NCBI GenBank assembly: GCA_016647705.1
Contig: CM028338.1
Coordinates: forward strand, 24,873,077-24,937,076
From: Eucommia ulmoides
Taxonomy: Eukaryota; Streptophyta; Magnoliopsida; Garryales; Eucommiaceae
DNA: 64,000 nt
Direction of reading: 5' to 3'
A model generated the notes under the pieces. That model worked only from the letters and a program-made list of their open reading frames with translations, was not told where the DNA came from and did no database searches. The position numbers were made by a program, and so were the translations under genes. Positions 49,201 to 62,975 of the stretch are shown piece by piece. The stretch's first letter is position 1, and every line of letters begins with the position of its first letter.

Positions 49201-52097
49201 ACACCCACACACCCACCATCATAGAGTGTTTGGGGGAGGGGGAGATGGTAAACTGAACCACCAACATTATCAATTGAATGTAAATTCTTCTCCGTCGTCA
49301 CACTGCAAGCACATACTAAATTATTGATTCGGTAAGTGAGGCTATGATTTTCCACGCTTATGCCTCTAGTTTAGCTATGTGGTAGCGGGGGTGGCATGAT
49401 GCATTTGGACATTGGGGCTGGTGATTTTTCAAGATGGGGGAGAGTGGCAAATGATGGGCTTGATGTTTGTAGCCGAATAGGAGTCACGAGAGAATAGAAG
49501 AATGAGAGAAGGCTGACTAGTTGAGGGTTTTTCCGGCACAACAAAGGTGGGTCGTGGTGCAACGGTATAGTAATGAAAAGACTGGATATCGTTCTAGTAG
49601 ATGGAAAAAGGCTACAAGGGGCCTCTTGAATCGACTATAAAGGTTCTTGAATCCACAATAAAGAGATGAAATCTTAAAGTTGTACTATGCTTGAATTTGA
49701 TTCTCTTGGGCAAGAGGTCTGCAATAATTATTTATAGGCAATAAACCTAATCCTAACGGTTCGTTTGGTTGGATGAAATGGAATCAAGGTGGAATGGAAT
49801 GGGAGAAGGAATGAAATTAGAGAATGAATGGAATTGATTTGTCAGTCACTATTCCATTCTCTTGTTTGATTGTTATGGAATGAGAGAAAGAATGGAATAT
49901 TAAAACATAGCAAAATCCCTATAATGCCCTTTTAAATATCAATTTTGAATACCTATCTAATAATAGACTATTTAAAAAAATGTATTTACAAATGGATTTT
50001 GCTCTAATTAATACATCAATATGTATATATAAATGTGTATATATACATATATATTTATATAGATACTATATGTATATACATAAATGTTATATACATATTT
50101 ATATAGATGCTGTATGTACATATTTATATAGATACTATATGTATAATTGTATATCTATAAATGTGAGTATATATATATATATTGTGTATGTATGGTATAT
50201 ATTATATACACATATTTATATAAATTCTGTATATATATGTATATATAATATATACCATACATACACAATATATACACACACAATACACACACACACACAT
50301 GTATATATGTATATGTATATGTATACATATATAGTATATACATATATGTATATGTATATACATACATATACTGGATATATATACACTATATATATGTGTA
50401 TGCATACCACATATATATATATATACTTTAAAACGTGGACTTGCTTGATGGATGAATATTGAGGTAGGCTTTTGGGAATGTGCATTTTTGGAAATCAATT
50501 TTTGACTCCATTAGGCTAAGTTGATTCCACCCCATCAAGTATGGAATTCAATTCCATCATTTCTCATTCCAATAGAATCAATTTTTTGATTCCATTGGAC
50601 AACCGAGCAAGAGAATCAAAATCAAGGGTGGAATGACGATTCCATTCTATTTTGATTCCGTTCAACCAAACATGTTATAAGGAAAACAAAATTAGGAAAC
50701 TACTAATATTGGTACCTAAAATCAAAGAAAAGTATTCAAAAAATAACTCTATCGATTGTAGCATACCTAAAATCAAAGAAAAGTATTTAAAAATAACTCG
50801 ATCTATTATGGCATCCTAATAGGATTCCAATTTAACTAAATTACTTCTAAAACCTCTTAACGTAAAAAAATATGGTGTCGTTGTTTAGTGTTTCAGCTCC
50901 CTGATTTCTGTTATTGCTTACAGAATTTTGGGATTGATGTGCAGAAACGTGTTTGGTAAACAACTTTCTAATCCCAAATATTCTCAAATTTTTGGGAGTA
51001 ATTCCGAAATTCCTTAAGAATAAACAAAAATCTTGATTCATATTCACTTCCACAAAACTATTCCCAATGTATTGCGTAAGGGTAAATGTTGACAACCACC
51101 ATGATACCGACCGCTACCACCGCGCCGGCCACCACCCACGTCGGCCTCCACCATGCCAACCACCACTACCACGTAGGCCACTACCATGTCGGCCACCATC
51201 ATGCCAATCCACAACTACTGTTGAATATCTTCATCTTCTTCTCTCATCTCCTTTCTCTCTCTCTATCAATATTTATACATACACACACACACACACAAAA
51301 AAAAAAAAAATTATATCTAAGCTTAGTTGCAACCAAACGCATTTTTTTGTTTTTGTTTTGAGAAATTATAAAAACATTTAAGAAGAATCATCGTTGCTAT
51401 TGAATCCCACATCACTTGTGTTACCCTATGCTGAGTCATATATAAACCTAGAGGCAATCCTTCTCTTTCAAGGCGTCTTTTGATAGTGAGTTAAGCCTAT
51501 TGGGTTTCTACATGGTATTAGAGTCAAGCCTCTTGTCTGATGTTGCCCTCCCCCCCATATCCGTTCGTAGTGGCTTGGCAAAGTCCATCCTGCGTGTGAA
51601 GGGGCGTGTTGAATCCCACCCTGATATTCGTTCACAGTGGTTTGACAAAGTCCACTCTGAGCATAAGGGAGCGTGTTGAATCCCACATCACTTGTGTTAC
51701 CTTAGCCTGAGTCATATATAAGCCTAGAGGCAATCCTTCTCTTTGAAGGCATCTTTTGAGAGTGAGTTAGGCCCATTGGGTTTCTACATGTGAGTTAGGC
51801 CCATTGTATTTCTATAGTTACAATATCAAAATACTCCAGAACGAAAACATAATTCTCATCCCATTTATTGGGAGTAGAAACATGAAAGCAAAAACATTAA
51901 CAAATGCCACCTGAAATATTAGAAAAATATATTTCGAAAATAATAAACATACTCGTAATTTGCTCGGGGTCCCTGTCCTACATCAGGGAGTGAGAGGGAG
52001 AAAATAAAGAGGGTCATATTATTTCCGATAGTGTTTCTCGCATTTTTGGATGTATGATGCTTGGATTTCACTTTAAGTAATATATCTTCTTCTTTCT

Positions 52098-52131
<34 letters not shown>

Positions 52132-55100
52132 ACCACGCTATCATTTTTGATGCAATGGTACCCTGTTAGGCGGTAACTAATGTAGGGAAAATGGGTTTGG
52201 AAAGAAGCTTTGAGTGCTTCTCTATTGGTTCTCAATAAGGCTTTGAGTCTCATTTGTTGTTTGTGCATGATGCTACATTTCTGTCGCCGGGGGTTATGCA
52301 TATGAAGTTTCTATGGTGTACTCTGCTTTGTTTTGAAATGTTTTTGGGCTTTAGGTCAATTTTTGGCGAGTCAAATATTTTACATGCTGGAGCATTAGTG
52401 GGTTTGGAAGGGTTGGTAGCAGCATTGGAGTGCCTAGCGGGATCACTACCGAATTCTACCTTGAGTTGCTGTTGGGGGGTGAAACACAAATCCAAAGATA
52501 TGTGGGTTTGGGTGATAAACAACTTTCATAAGCTGTACGTTGGATGGAAGATGAAGCATATTGGGGGTGGGGGGGCTCGCTTTCATTAAGAGCACTTTTC
52601 TCCGACATTCCTATGTACTTCATGACTTTGTTTCTGATGCCCGTGGCAGTGGAGAATAGTCTGGAGAAGATTCAAATGCATTTTCTGTTGGGAGTTATGG
52701 AGGACTGGAGGAAAGTCCACTTGGTTGGATTGGAGATAATTTCTCTTCCTTCATAGGAGGTAGGGCTAGGTGGTATTATGAGAGTGAGATTGTTCAACTA
52801 GGTTCTATTGGTAATTGGTAGTGACACTTCTCCAATGAATCAGAAGGGTTGTGGAGAAGGTTGGTGTTAGCTAGATTTCCTACTTCCAGGGGTGGGTGGT
52901 CAGTGGGAGTTGTGACTTGTTCTTTTGGTATGGACTCGTGGAAGAGCCAGGAGTTGGGAAACATAGACACAGACATGCGTGTCGTGTTCGACTTGGGTGC
53001 AACAAGGGGATACGTCAAATTTTAAAAAATCGAGATACGGGTACGACTAGGAAACAACAATATCTTATTATGTTTTATACATATATTAAATTTTTATTAT
53101 TTCTCAAACCATTTAGAACACCAAGAAAGTTCATAAATCAATTGTTACATAAAAATAATCAATACAGAAATGGATAAAAACCAGTGTTGTAAAAGGTGGG
53201 GGTGTTGGGTGGGCCGTTTTGATTTGTTCTGGGTGAGGCGTAAGCCTTGAGATGTGGGGCAAGCCCCACGATACATAATTTTTTAATATTATAAAAATAT
53301 ATATATAATTAAAAAATATTAAAAAGAAATAAAAATAACATATATGATAAATAAATGTGGATAAAACATAAGATGACAAAAGTTATGAGTCATAAGTAGT
53401 AATTTAATTGAAATTTTATTTTCCATATGAGGCCAACCTATTTAGGGATGCTATTAAATATTATTCTTTATGTTGTCATTTATTTTCTAACAAGTAATAA
53501 TCTTTCTTGAATTATGGTAAAAGACTCAAAATTTTTCCTTTATTAATTAAAAAAAAACATTAGTGGAGAGAATTGTTTTATTTCCAAATAAAACATAAAA
53601 AAACCGCATGACTTAACCCTAGTTCTCCTATTTCCACCGCCATCGACCTTTGCTTCCTCATCTGAATGATAACCTCTACAGCCCCAAAGCTTGGTCGCAC
53701 CTCTAGCTTTCGAGGTCTGGCATTGGTGAAGCAAAAAAGATGAAGACGAACACACCAACCATGTGTAAAATCATGTTGTCTCTCCAAATTTTTCTAGTGA
53801 TGGAAACACAGGGTGTAAGCCTCGTCGAACTTTGCCCGGGGCGAAATTGGGGGTTACCCACAGCATTTGGGCGCAAGCCTAGCTGGAAAATAGCCCCCCT
53901 CATAGCCCCGGGGCAGTTTAGGACTGCCTAACCTCTTGGAGAGCCCCACGAATGCCTTTTACAACATTGATAAAAACATATAAAATGCTAGAAAATAAAC
54001 ATTGCGGAAAATTAACTATTAAATTGCAAAAGATAAAATATTGTAGAAAATTAATCTACGGAGGGAGGAAATTGGTGGACAAGGCATAATATACGTAACA
54101 TTTTTTTTAAGTTTAGAAATTGTTTATATTAGGGGGTTAAAGGTCATTACGATAATTATTGTATGTATTTAATACTAAAAAAAGTTTAAGGATAATATAG
54201 TCAATTTCATCATATAAAGGACTATATTTGGTAGTTTTTTAGATGTGAAGGGGGTGTGAGTGGTTGATCTCTTTGCATTTTCTAGCCTTTAGTTTATTCA
54301 CTTTTGTTACATTATAGGTTAATATATTGAATATTATCTCATCGTGTCCGATTTGAAATTTAAAATTTTAATTCTCTAGAATACTCCGATACGTGTCTCG
54401 CCATGTCAACTGCGTGTCTGTGCCCGATATGTGTTCGACACGCGTACAACAACCCTCTAGTAAGGGTTCGTGCTTCTTCTAGGCTAGGAGTTAGTTGAGT
54501 TCCTCCTTATTCTTAATGATATAAGTTTTAGTTCAGTGCATGAAGACCGATCGGAGTGGTTAGGAATTCTAAAGTTTTTGATTTTTTTTTTTTGTGTTTT
54601 CCCGGTTTTCTTTTATACGCAATTATTGGGGTGAGGAGGTGGTGCAGGACAACAAAGGAATGAATGTAAATATTCGGACATTAAGAATAACGAGTAGGAG
54701 TGTAGGACTAATTGTAGTCCAGCCAAATATGACCAAACAATAGAAGAACCCAGTGTCAATTCAATATTTAATGTAATCAAAGTCTGAATTCCAGTATGAA
54801 TCATAGCCCATATGTATAGGCCAAGCAATTAATTGGATAATTGCTTTCTGATTAAATCTCGAGGATAGTGACTATCCGAACTTAGGAATTCAAATTATTT
54901 AGATGCTGAAGATAACTACTTATTACCGTACCCAAATTTAGTAAATTAAATACAAATAGTATGCACATATCCAAGTTCTTGATCAGAAAGTTTGTGAAAG
55001 ATTGTGTTTCCATGGAAGGATATCTCAAAGTCGAAGGCTTCTGTGAAAGTGGCCTCTTTTGCATGGACAGTTGCGTGGGAACTGATCCCATAAGTGGATA

Positions 55101-58100
55101 ATTTTGGAAGCATAGGATCCAGATTCTTAGCAAGTTTGTCATGGGTTTGGAGGTGAAGGAGACGAATGGGCACTTAATGTTCTTTCCTCCAGTGGCTATG
55201 GTACTTCTGTTGTCCGAATGTGCTGTGAGATCCTATAGAGACTTGTTTGGCTGCTGGTGTGGTGGTCATTTGGATGGGCTATCAACGGGGTTGTGGTATT
55301 GGCCCTGTTTTGAAGCCTTTGAAGGGAGATTAATCAATGTGTTTTTTAGGGAGATAGTTTAGGCTCCATAATTTTTTTGAAGAGTTGCGCCTGTCGGTTC
55401 TTTTTTTGGACGAAATTCCTGGCTTGCTTAGCAAAAAGCAAGTATGAAAAGGTTGAAGATGTTTATATGCAGGCTAATATCTTTTTGCAGATAGTTCCAA
55501 ACATGTCTTTAGGAATTGACCGAGCAAAAAAATATTTTCTTTAATTGATCCATAGGACAAGCTCAGCTGAAAGATTTGCATGAATACCTATATATGGCCT
55601 CATGTTCTAGTAAATAGGATTTTCATTTTGTTGACAATCTAATTAGACCAAAAACTCGGGTTGCTAATAAAGCAGTGGACTTTGAAGTTGAGGACACTGA
55701 TAACTTGGGAGTCCTGCGAGGATTGGATGAAATGTTCGCTCCAAGAATGACATAATAAGGATTTTCACCCAGATTGGGGCGTCCATAGTAGTAATATATC
55801 ATTTTTCCAGCTGCCTTGTCTTATCCTTTTAGTTCCCTTTCTCATCAATATTTCTTACAAACAAACTCATCTTAACTCATTTCTGCACTATACTCGCTAT
55901 AAACATAAAAAATGTTTCTAACACAAGGGGAAAGAAGAAAGAAATGGATTAGGCTGTTTCCTCGATGAAAGTGTATTTGGCATTTTGTTCATTACGTTTT
56001 GAGTCTTTATGCTTCTCTCAATGTCAATCTATATATGTTGCGCTTGAATGTTTGCTCAGTTTATAAAGGTAATATACTTGTTTTGGCCCATTTTGTTTTG
56101 TCTTGCGTTTTGCTGAATTGAATATTTGAGATGGCTGCTAACTTTTGTGCTGTAGCTTCTGAAGAGTTTTTGGAGCTCACCAAAAGTGCTCTATTAGCGG
56201 CTTTAGAAGGTTCGTAATTTCTAGGATCATTGTTATCGGCTTTATATTTGATTGCAGGAAGTTTTAACTTTGGCTTCTTTGTTAACATGATAGCTCTTGG
56301 GCCTGGGTCACTCTTTGGGCTTGCTACGTTCAGCCACAAAATAGGTCTTTATGATGTTCAAGGACCTATTCCAGTTGTGAAGAATGTATTCATTCCCCCA
56401 GATTCTGATGGCACCCTACCAATTGAGCTTGAAGATGTCATGCCTCTATTGTCGTTTTTGGCCCCGGTATGTTGTTTGATTGGTTTCTTATTATATTTCT
56501 CTTTGGGTTTTATTATCAGGGCCTTATGGGAAGCCATTGTCATGCTTTACGACCTGTCAGCTAGAACTGCATCTATTACTATATATCTATACCATATATA
56601 AATGAAGACAGAGCAAGGAGAGGTATTTATTTTTTGGTGTATGAACTTTTAATTCCCATAATATGTTCATTTTAATTATCTCTTTAATTTATTCATTTTA
56701 ATTATCTCTTTAATTAATTTTACTAGTTACAGAAATTGCACAAGCATCAAACTTGTCGAAGTCGCTAATATTATATTAATATTAAGGGGGAGGGACTTCA
56801 ATGTCAGATACTCACGTGGTCCCTCCTCTTCTTTATAACTTATTTTCATATACATGGAATGTTCCTCCACCACTAACATGCTAATCATTAAGTGATGATA
56901 GTGTCCTTAATATCCAGAATTTTTTGACAGGTGGAAACTTGTAAGGAGCGTATTGCATCTGCACTCGAAACACTAAGACCAACAACTTCATGGGAAAGAA
57001 CCACAGCTGCAGGCCAAGGATTTGATGGAGTTCTGCTGGGTGGGAGGGGTTTTGGAGTTGCAATGGAGGCTCTTCTCAGTTATCTCGGGTCAGAATATGG
57101 AACCACGTTTGCTCTAGGTACGAGTACTTTCATAATTAGGTGCTCTAATTTGCTAGAAATTAATTAACAGAAATAAGCATGGCTCCCCCAACCCCCCGGG
57201 CCATTTCTCTAGTTTTTTTCCCTAAATGATCCGTTCCAATTGAATTGGGTACAGCCAGAGTCTTTGCGTTTTTATCTGGACCCCCTGATTACGGTGCTGG
57301 GCAACTGGACACCAGACGTTATGGTGAGCAGTATGCTAGTAAAGGAGAGGATGCAGATCGTGCTTTACTTCCCGAGCAGACACCATTTTACAAAGAAATG
57401 GTACTTCATATCACATTACGTGTTAAGATTTTTGTCTTCTAATTTTGGGCAAATGTGTATTGACATATGTTTCTTAGGCTGCTGTTTCTGTTCAAGCAGG
57501 TGTTTGTGTGGACATATTTGCTGTTACAAATGAATACACAGATTTAGCATCCCTAAAGTATCTTAGTATTGAGAGTGGAGGTTCATTGTTTTTGTATTCA
57601 AATACTGAGGATTCGACACTTCCCCAGGACATGTGAGTAATAACTGGTACCAAAGTTGATACCAAATTATTCTTATATTGAATGTGGTACTAAAAATTCA
57701 GTCTTTATAAAGACGTTTTTTAGTGGCTTAAAATTACTTCATCAATGGATACAAGATGATTCACCTCACTTATAGTTTCAGTCACTACACAACACTGAGA
57801 AGTTAATGTTGCAGGTACCGCATGCTAAGTCGTCCCTATGCCTTTAATTGTGTCTTGAGGCTGAGGGCATCTTCTGAATTCAAAGTTGGTCATTCTGTAA
57901 GTGAGCATTCTTGTTATTGGAACCTTTTGCAGTGTTGTTATACCTTTGCTTATGATGCCTGAAATATCTTTCTGCAGTATGGTCACTTCTTCCCGGATCC
58001 GCAGTATGAAAATGTTCAGCATATTATATGTTGTGATTCTTATGCCACGTATGCTTATGACTTTGATTTTGCAACTAATGTTGGGTTCTCCAGGTAAAGA

Positions 58101-61100
58101 TTTGGTTCTCTTCCATGTCCTGCCTTTCTTCTAAAAACTGCTATTTTTTTCAGTCAAGATTCTGGAGCATTATTGTATGGCAAAAATAAGTAGTGTAAAC
58201 TTGCATTCCTTGGATTTTCTTTTTCTGTAGCATGTATTCGTTGGGTTACTATATTTATGTCATAAACAAATAAAGAAAAAAAAAGGACACGAAATTAAAG
58301 TATATGCAATTTAAGACAGACATGTGACTAGTTAAGGTAGGCAATTCAGAGTGGGACGTAAATGCATGCTTCTGCACTTAAGGTCTGATATTTCTATACT
58401 TTGATCTCTTCTATCATAGAACAGTACAAGCTGTCTTCTTCTTCCCTTGAAGAACATAAAAAATATTTATGGCATTTAGTAGAGCCAATTGTGGGATACA
58501 TGAAGGTTATGCAGCATTTGCAGGCAAAACAAAAACTAGTATTTTTCAATCATATTGACGATATATACAATAGGGTGAGCAGATGCTAAAGAGAATTCTG
58601 AACATATAATAATTATGAAATTATGTGAACGAAAAAGTGAATCTAACAAAAAAGAAGAAAAAGACATAAAATTATTTAGATGCTTATGACAGAGATCCAA
58701 TTTGGTCATTTCCAATCAGTATTTTATATTTTGCATACTTTTAAATGTCAGGATCTTAGAAAAACTTTAATTTTGTCATATTGGTGTAGCACGGATTGTC
58801 CTAACTCCAATATTTACAAAGGGGGAGGGGATAATGGATGTACTTCACTCTGTCAAGAGATCCACAACAGTATACATGCCTATAGTTTTAATATTCAACT
58901 TTAAACAAGGCCTATTAATAAGAGGTTACATTGTAAAGCCTTAATCAACAACAATAACAACAACTAAGCCTTTGTCCCACCCACTTAAGTAGGATTGGCT
59001 ACATGAATTCGTTTATGTCATAGTGATCGATTTAGGGTCATCCTCTTAGTCAGGTTTAATGTCATCAAATCAATTCTAATAGTCTCATCCCATGTCTTCT
59101 TAGGTCTACCTCTCCTTCTAGTAGATCCCTGCATTTGAACTAAATCACATTTTCTCACTGGTACTTCTATGGGTCTTCTATGCACATGTCCAAACCATCA
59201 TAAACGATTTTCTCTAATCTTCTCTTCGATGGGTGCTATTCGTAAATTCTCTGTAATAGTTTAATAGGAAGGAAGAAATACTTCCTCAATGTATAGATAA
59301 CTTGTATGTCTATTTTTAATTCTAGAGGTCTATTTTAGCTACTACAAATTCAAACATGATAGAAATTGTACAGCTATTCTTGCCACTTATGCTATTCTTT
59401 AAGATAGAAGAGGTAATTATGAATATAATATCAGTGTCATGATTAACAACATTACATAGGTACCACTGTGCATTTACTTCTAGTAATATTATATAATTAC
59501 TTAATATCACAAGTCTTTCAAATAGGCGTAATAAATATCCATGTTGGCCGCTATCCTTGTAATTTGTCTTTTAAGTTCTATATCAACCTATGATCTTAAC
59601 CGTACGCTAGTTTTAGTAATTATATAACTATTTTGAACACTAGTTTTAGTAATTATATAACTATTTTGCTATATACTTTTGACTTTCAAAAAGTGTAGAA
59701 TTGCTAGTATTTTGTCATTGATTAGTCTGAAATGGAAATAAAGGGTTTCTCTGGACCCTAGTATTAACATGCTAAGCAAAAATACCCAAAATTACAAAGA
59801 GCACATGATTATTCTCATATGGGTATTGTAGAAACATGAGCCCCTTATCCAAGCAATTAGTAAGTGAATATGCACCATATGAGGTGCATTGAGCTTTGGC
59901 CTTTGAGGCTGTTTGTACGGCTTGGTCAACCCTATTATTTAAATTACTTGTGACTATATTCCTATTTGCCCATTCTTTATCCAATTCACTGTTTCACCCT
60001 GATCCATGTCCATACAATCCTTTTTGAGTATCGCATCACAATTATAGCATCTATCTCTAGTCAAATTGCGTTATTCCACTGGATTCAGCTGATATTTTGA
60101 AGCTACGAGTTCTTGATGCTTCCAATTGGTGACTGCTGTTACGCTGTTTCTAATTTGAATAACAGTAATGATCCCTTTTAGATTTCTTGATTGAATTGGT
60201 TCATCCGTAGAAAGCTGTAACTGCTGCGACAAGCAGATTATCCTATCCCCTTTTTGTTGCATTTTTCTTTAGCAGGTTGGGATGGGATTCCTGATAATGG
60301 CCTCTTTCTGTGCTTAAATATAAAAATCAAATGTGGAAATGCTGTGTTTGCCATTTCTTAATGGAGCATCTACATCTTCATTTTTTTCATCAATTTTGTC
60401 AGTAACAATTGTTTTATGTGTTTAAATACAATAAAAGCAAATTTTTTCTTTTCCTTTTTTTTTTTTTTTTTTTTTTTTATCTTTAGCTTTGATACATGGA
60501 CAAATTTTCTTGTTGAATCAAATTCTTATCCTGATTTTAGCAGCGAGTGTGTTCGTCAAAACTTGTTTTTTTTTAAATAGTTGAACAACCTGCCTGTGAA
60601 TGCAATGTGTTTTCTGCACTCTGTTCAAGATATTGGTTTATTTTTTCTGCAGACTTTCTTCAGAGCTTCCTATGTTGCAGATTGCATTTCAATATACTGT
60701 TGTTGTACCTCCGGATGACTTATCTAATTCAGGATCTAGTTCTTCAAGTAGGTATGGTTAATCCTTCAGAACAGAAAGTTTAAATGCATATAATTATCTG
60801 GTTATCTTTCTATGCTTAGCTGTTTCAATGTGATGAATAAATGCTAATTATCATTTACTGAAGGCTGTAAGCCTTATTTACTCATTATTTAAGTGGAGTT
60901 TTACTTCTTGGGCTTTGTTTTTGATGTGATGCTCGTCTTCCTGACTGAACTGCTAGAATTTCGTGTAGCTGTATGTACATATTGAATTATTCTCAAACTG
61001 GATATATTATTTACCTTATTCCCATATCATGTAAGTTATGTTGGACTAATTTTTCTGTTTTTTGGGGGAATTCAATTATGTTGGGCTAATTAGATTGACT

Positions 61101-62943
61101 AGATTGGTTATCTGTCATTTAAATTCGAATTCTGGACCTAGTTTGCGTGTAGTGTAGTTATTAGTTAATGGAGGTCATGGTTTGCATGTAATTTTGTGTT
61201 AATGAATTCATAGTTTGCAAAGTTAATGGAAAGAGCGTAGTTGGTTTTCAGAAAGCTTCATTGAGACAGATGTTGATATCTTGCTTCTGTTTGAACCAAC
61301 AGACGCATTCACCCCATAGATGTGGGCTACAAATACCTGTTCTTTTATTTTGTTTCCAGAGTTTCCATCTGTCAAGATACCCTCTTCTGAAATTGTAAAC
61401 CAAACCATCAAACTTGACATTTCATGTTGTTTTTGGAATTTGATCTGGGAAACATTTCTAACTTCCAAGCTTTCAAACCATACACGATATTGAAAGGTGG
61501 TTCTTTTTTATGCATATAATTTGTTGTACGTCATGAGATAAGCCCTTTATATGATATAACTGGACCTTACAAGTAGTGGTATTGGGGCTAGAAACATTCA
61601 TGTTTCCTTTTCACCCTTTGACTCTGATTTAAGAGTGTGATAGGCCCCAAGTTTGTTTAACCTATTCTAGGCACAGGGGCAAGTCGGGTAGTTAGGGTAG
61701 GGGGATTTTGTTGTCTACGGTCAGTTTGTTGGGGTGGGAATGTTTGTTAGATTTTGTTTACTTTTTGTTAGGCAATTAGTTATGCATTGAGGGGAAAGAT
61801 CGATTTAAGGGAGTGAAGAGAGGAGAGAGAGGTATGTGTGATAACTTTGTGATTTTGAGCTTTGCTCTTGAGGAGAGTTTCCCAAGTCTCTTGAATACTC
61901 GGTGAGTTTTTATTTCAATTCCAGTAATCAATAAAATTCCCATCCCACTTCAATACAATTACTAGTTAGAGCTTATCAGAGTGGAGCCGATGGACTTGGA
62001 ACTTGGACCTTTGGTATGCGACCACTTTCATACACTTAGTAAGACCGTCTATATGTGCCAAATGTCGTACTATATGAGCAGTGGTTGATCTAATTGTAAT
62101 ATTTAATTTTGAATTTGGTTTTCTTTCCCTATCATCTAGGATATAATTTCCTCCGGTCTCCTTCCCCCTCCCCCCCCGCGTTGTTTTATTCATCTAACTT
62201 ATTATCTTTGCATTTTTTTCTAAGCTTTCAGTTTAAGCTAATTGATGTATATTAATGCAGGAATAAGTACACTCTGAAAAGGAGACTACGGATTCGAACA
62301 TTGCAGTTTGGAACTGCTCATAATATTAATGAAATTTATGATACTGTTGATCCTGAAGTGGTTCTCTCGATACTTGTTCACAAGGTCAGCCTTCTGTTCC
62401 TTTGCTGAATACTGTACACATTTTATACATGGTCACTCTTCGAAGGGACAAAAGAATGAAGTCGAAAACAAGTGTTGATGGAATACATGTGCTATGCTTT
62501 TGGTTATTCAATTTTTATGAATGGATGGTGTTGAAATTTTAAACTACAAACCCATACAGATTTGTTCAGATCACGATACCTTACCCTTATCGTACTCCAT
62601 TACACCTTTTCTTCTTTAATCTGTGTAGAACTACATGTCACCCTCTGAAATATATTCTTGGATTTTTAAAGGGAAAATAAGGCGGTGAGGAGAATGGCCA
62701 GTTCCTGTAATTATGTTTTGATTTCTGATTCATAACTGGCATGCAGTAGCATCTTGCCAAAGTTGCATTTTTGTCGTATTTGTAACTGTAAAATCTTTCT
62801 GCGTGATTTGGTATAGTGCGAGTCATAGTGATTTCTCAGTTATACAATTTTGACATATACCCAATTTATCAAGAAGAATTTAGTTAATCGTGTTACACAA
62901 AGTAAATTTAGTCTGGGACTTTGTTCTTTTTTCTTTTCTTTTT

Positions 62944-62975
<32 letters not shown>

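Larger units (their letters stand above)
46744..56155 (+). other. Intron 2 of the SEC23-like gene, about 9.4 kb
   Basis: The donor follows TTGTCTT (GTAAGAA) and the acceptor is TGTAG before CTTCTGAAGAG. Across it the protein reads VDLSSSEEFLELTKS, as in the relative. The intron is far longer than the roughly 100-200 bp usual in plants, because of inserted elements: LTR-like sequence, a solo LTR, a MITE, a TRIM, a LINE fragment and hAT-like elements. The remaining stretches (46744-47500, 48231-49750, 50681-51397, 51790-52230, 55400-56155) show no gene or clear repeat apart from homopolymers such as the C run at 47213-47225 and the T run near 52107-52128. Confidence 0.9.

Noticed and set aside
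49980-50498. 160-codon tyrosine/isoleucine-rich ORF and minus-strand partners
   Set aside because: It is entirely produced by the TATATACA microsatellite within a MITE.
53543-53931. ORFs inside the inner hAT-like MITE considered as transposase
   Set aside because: They are too short, lack hAT dimerisation or catalytic words, and conflict with the frames around them.
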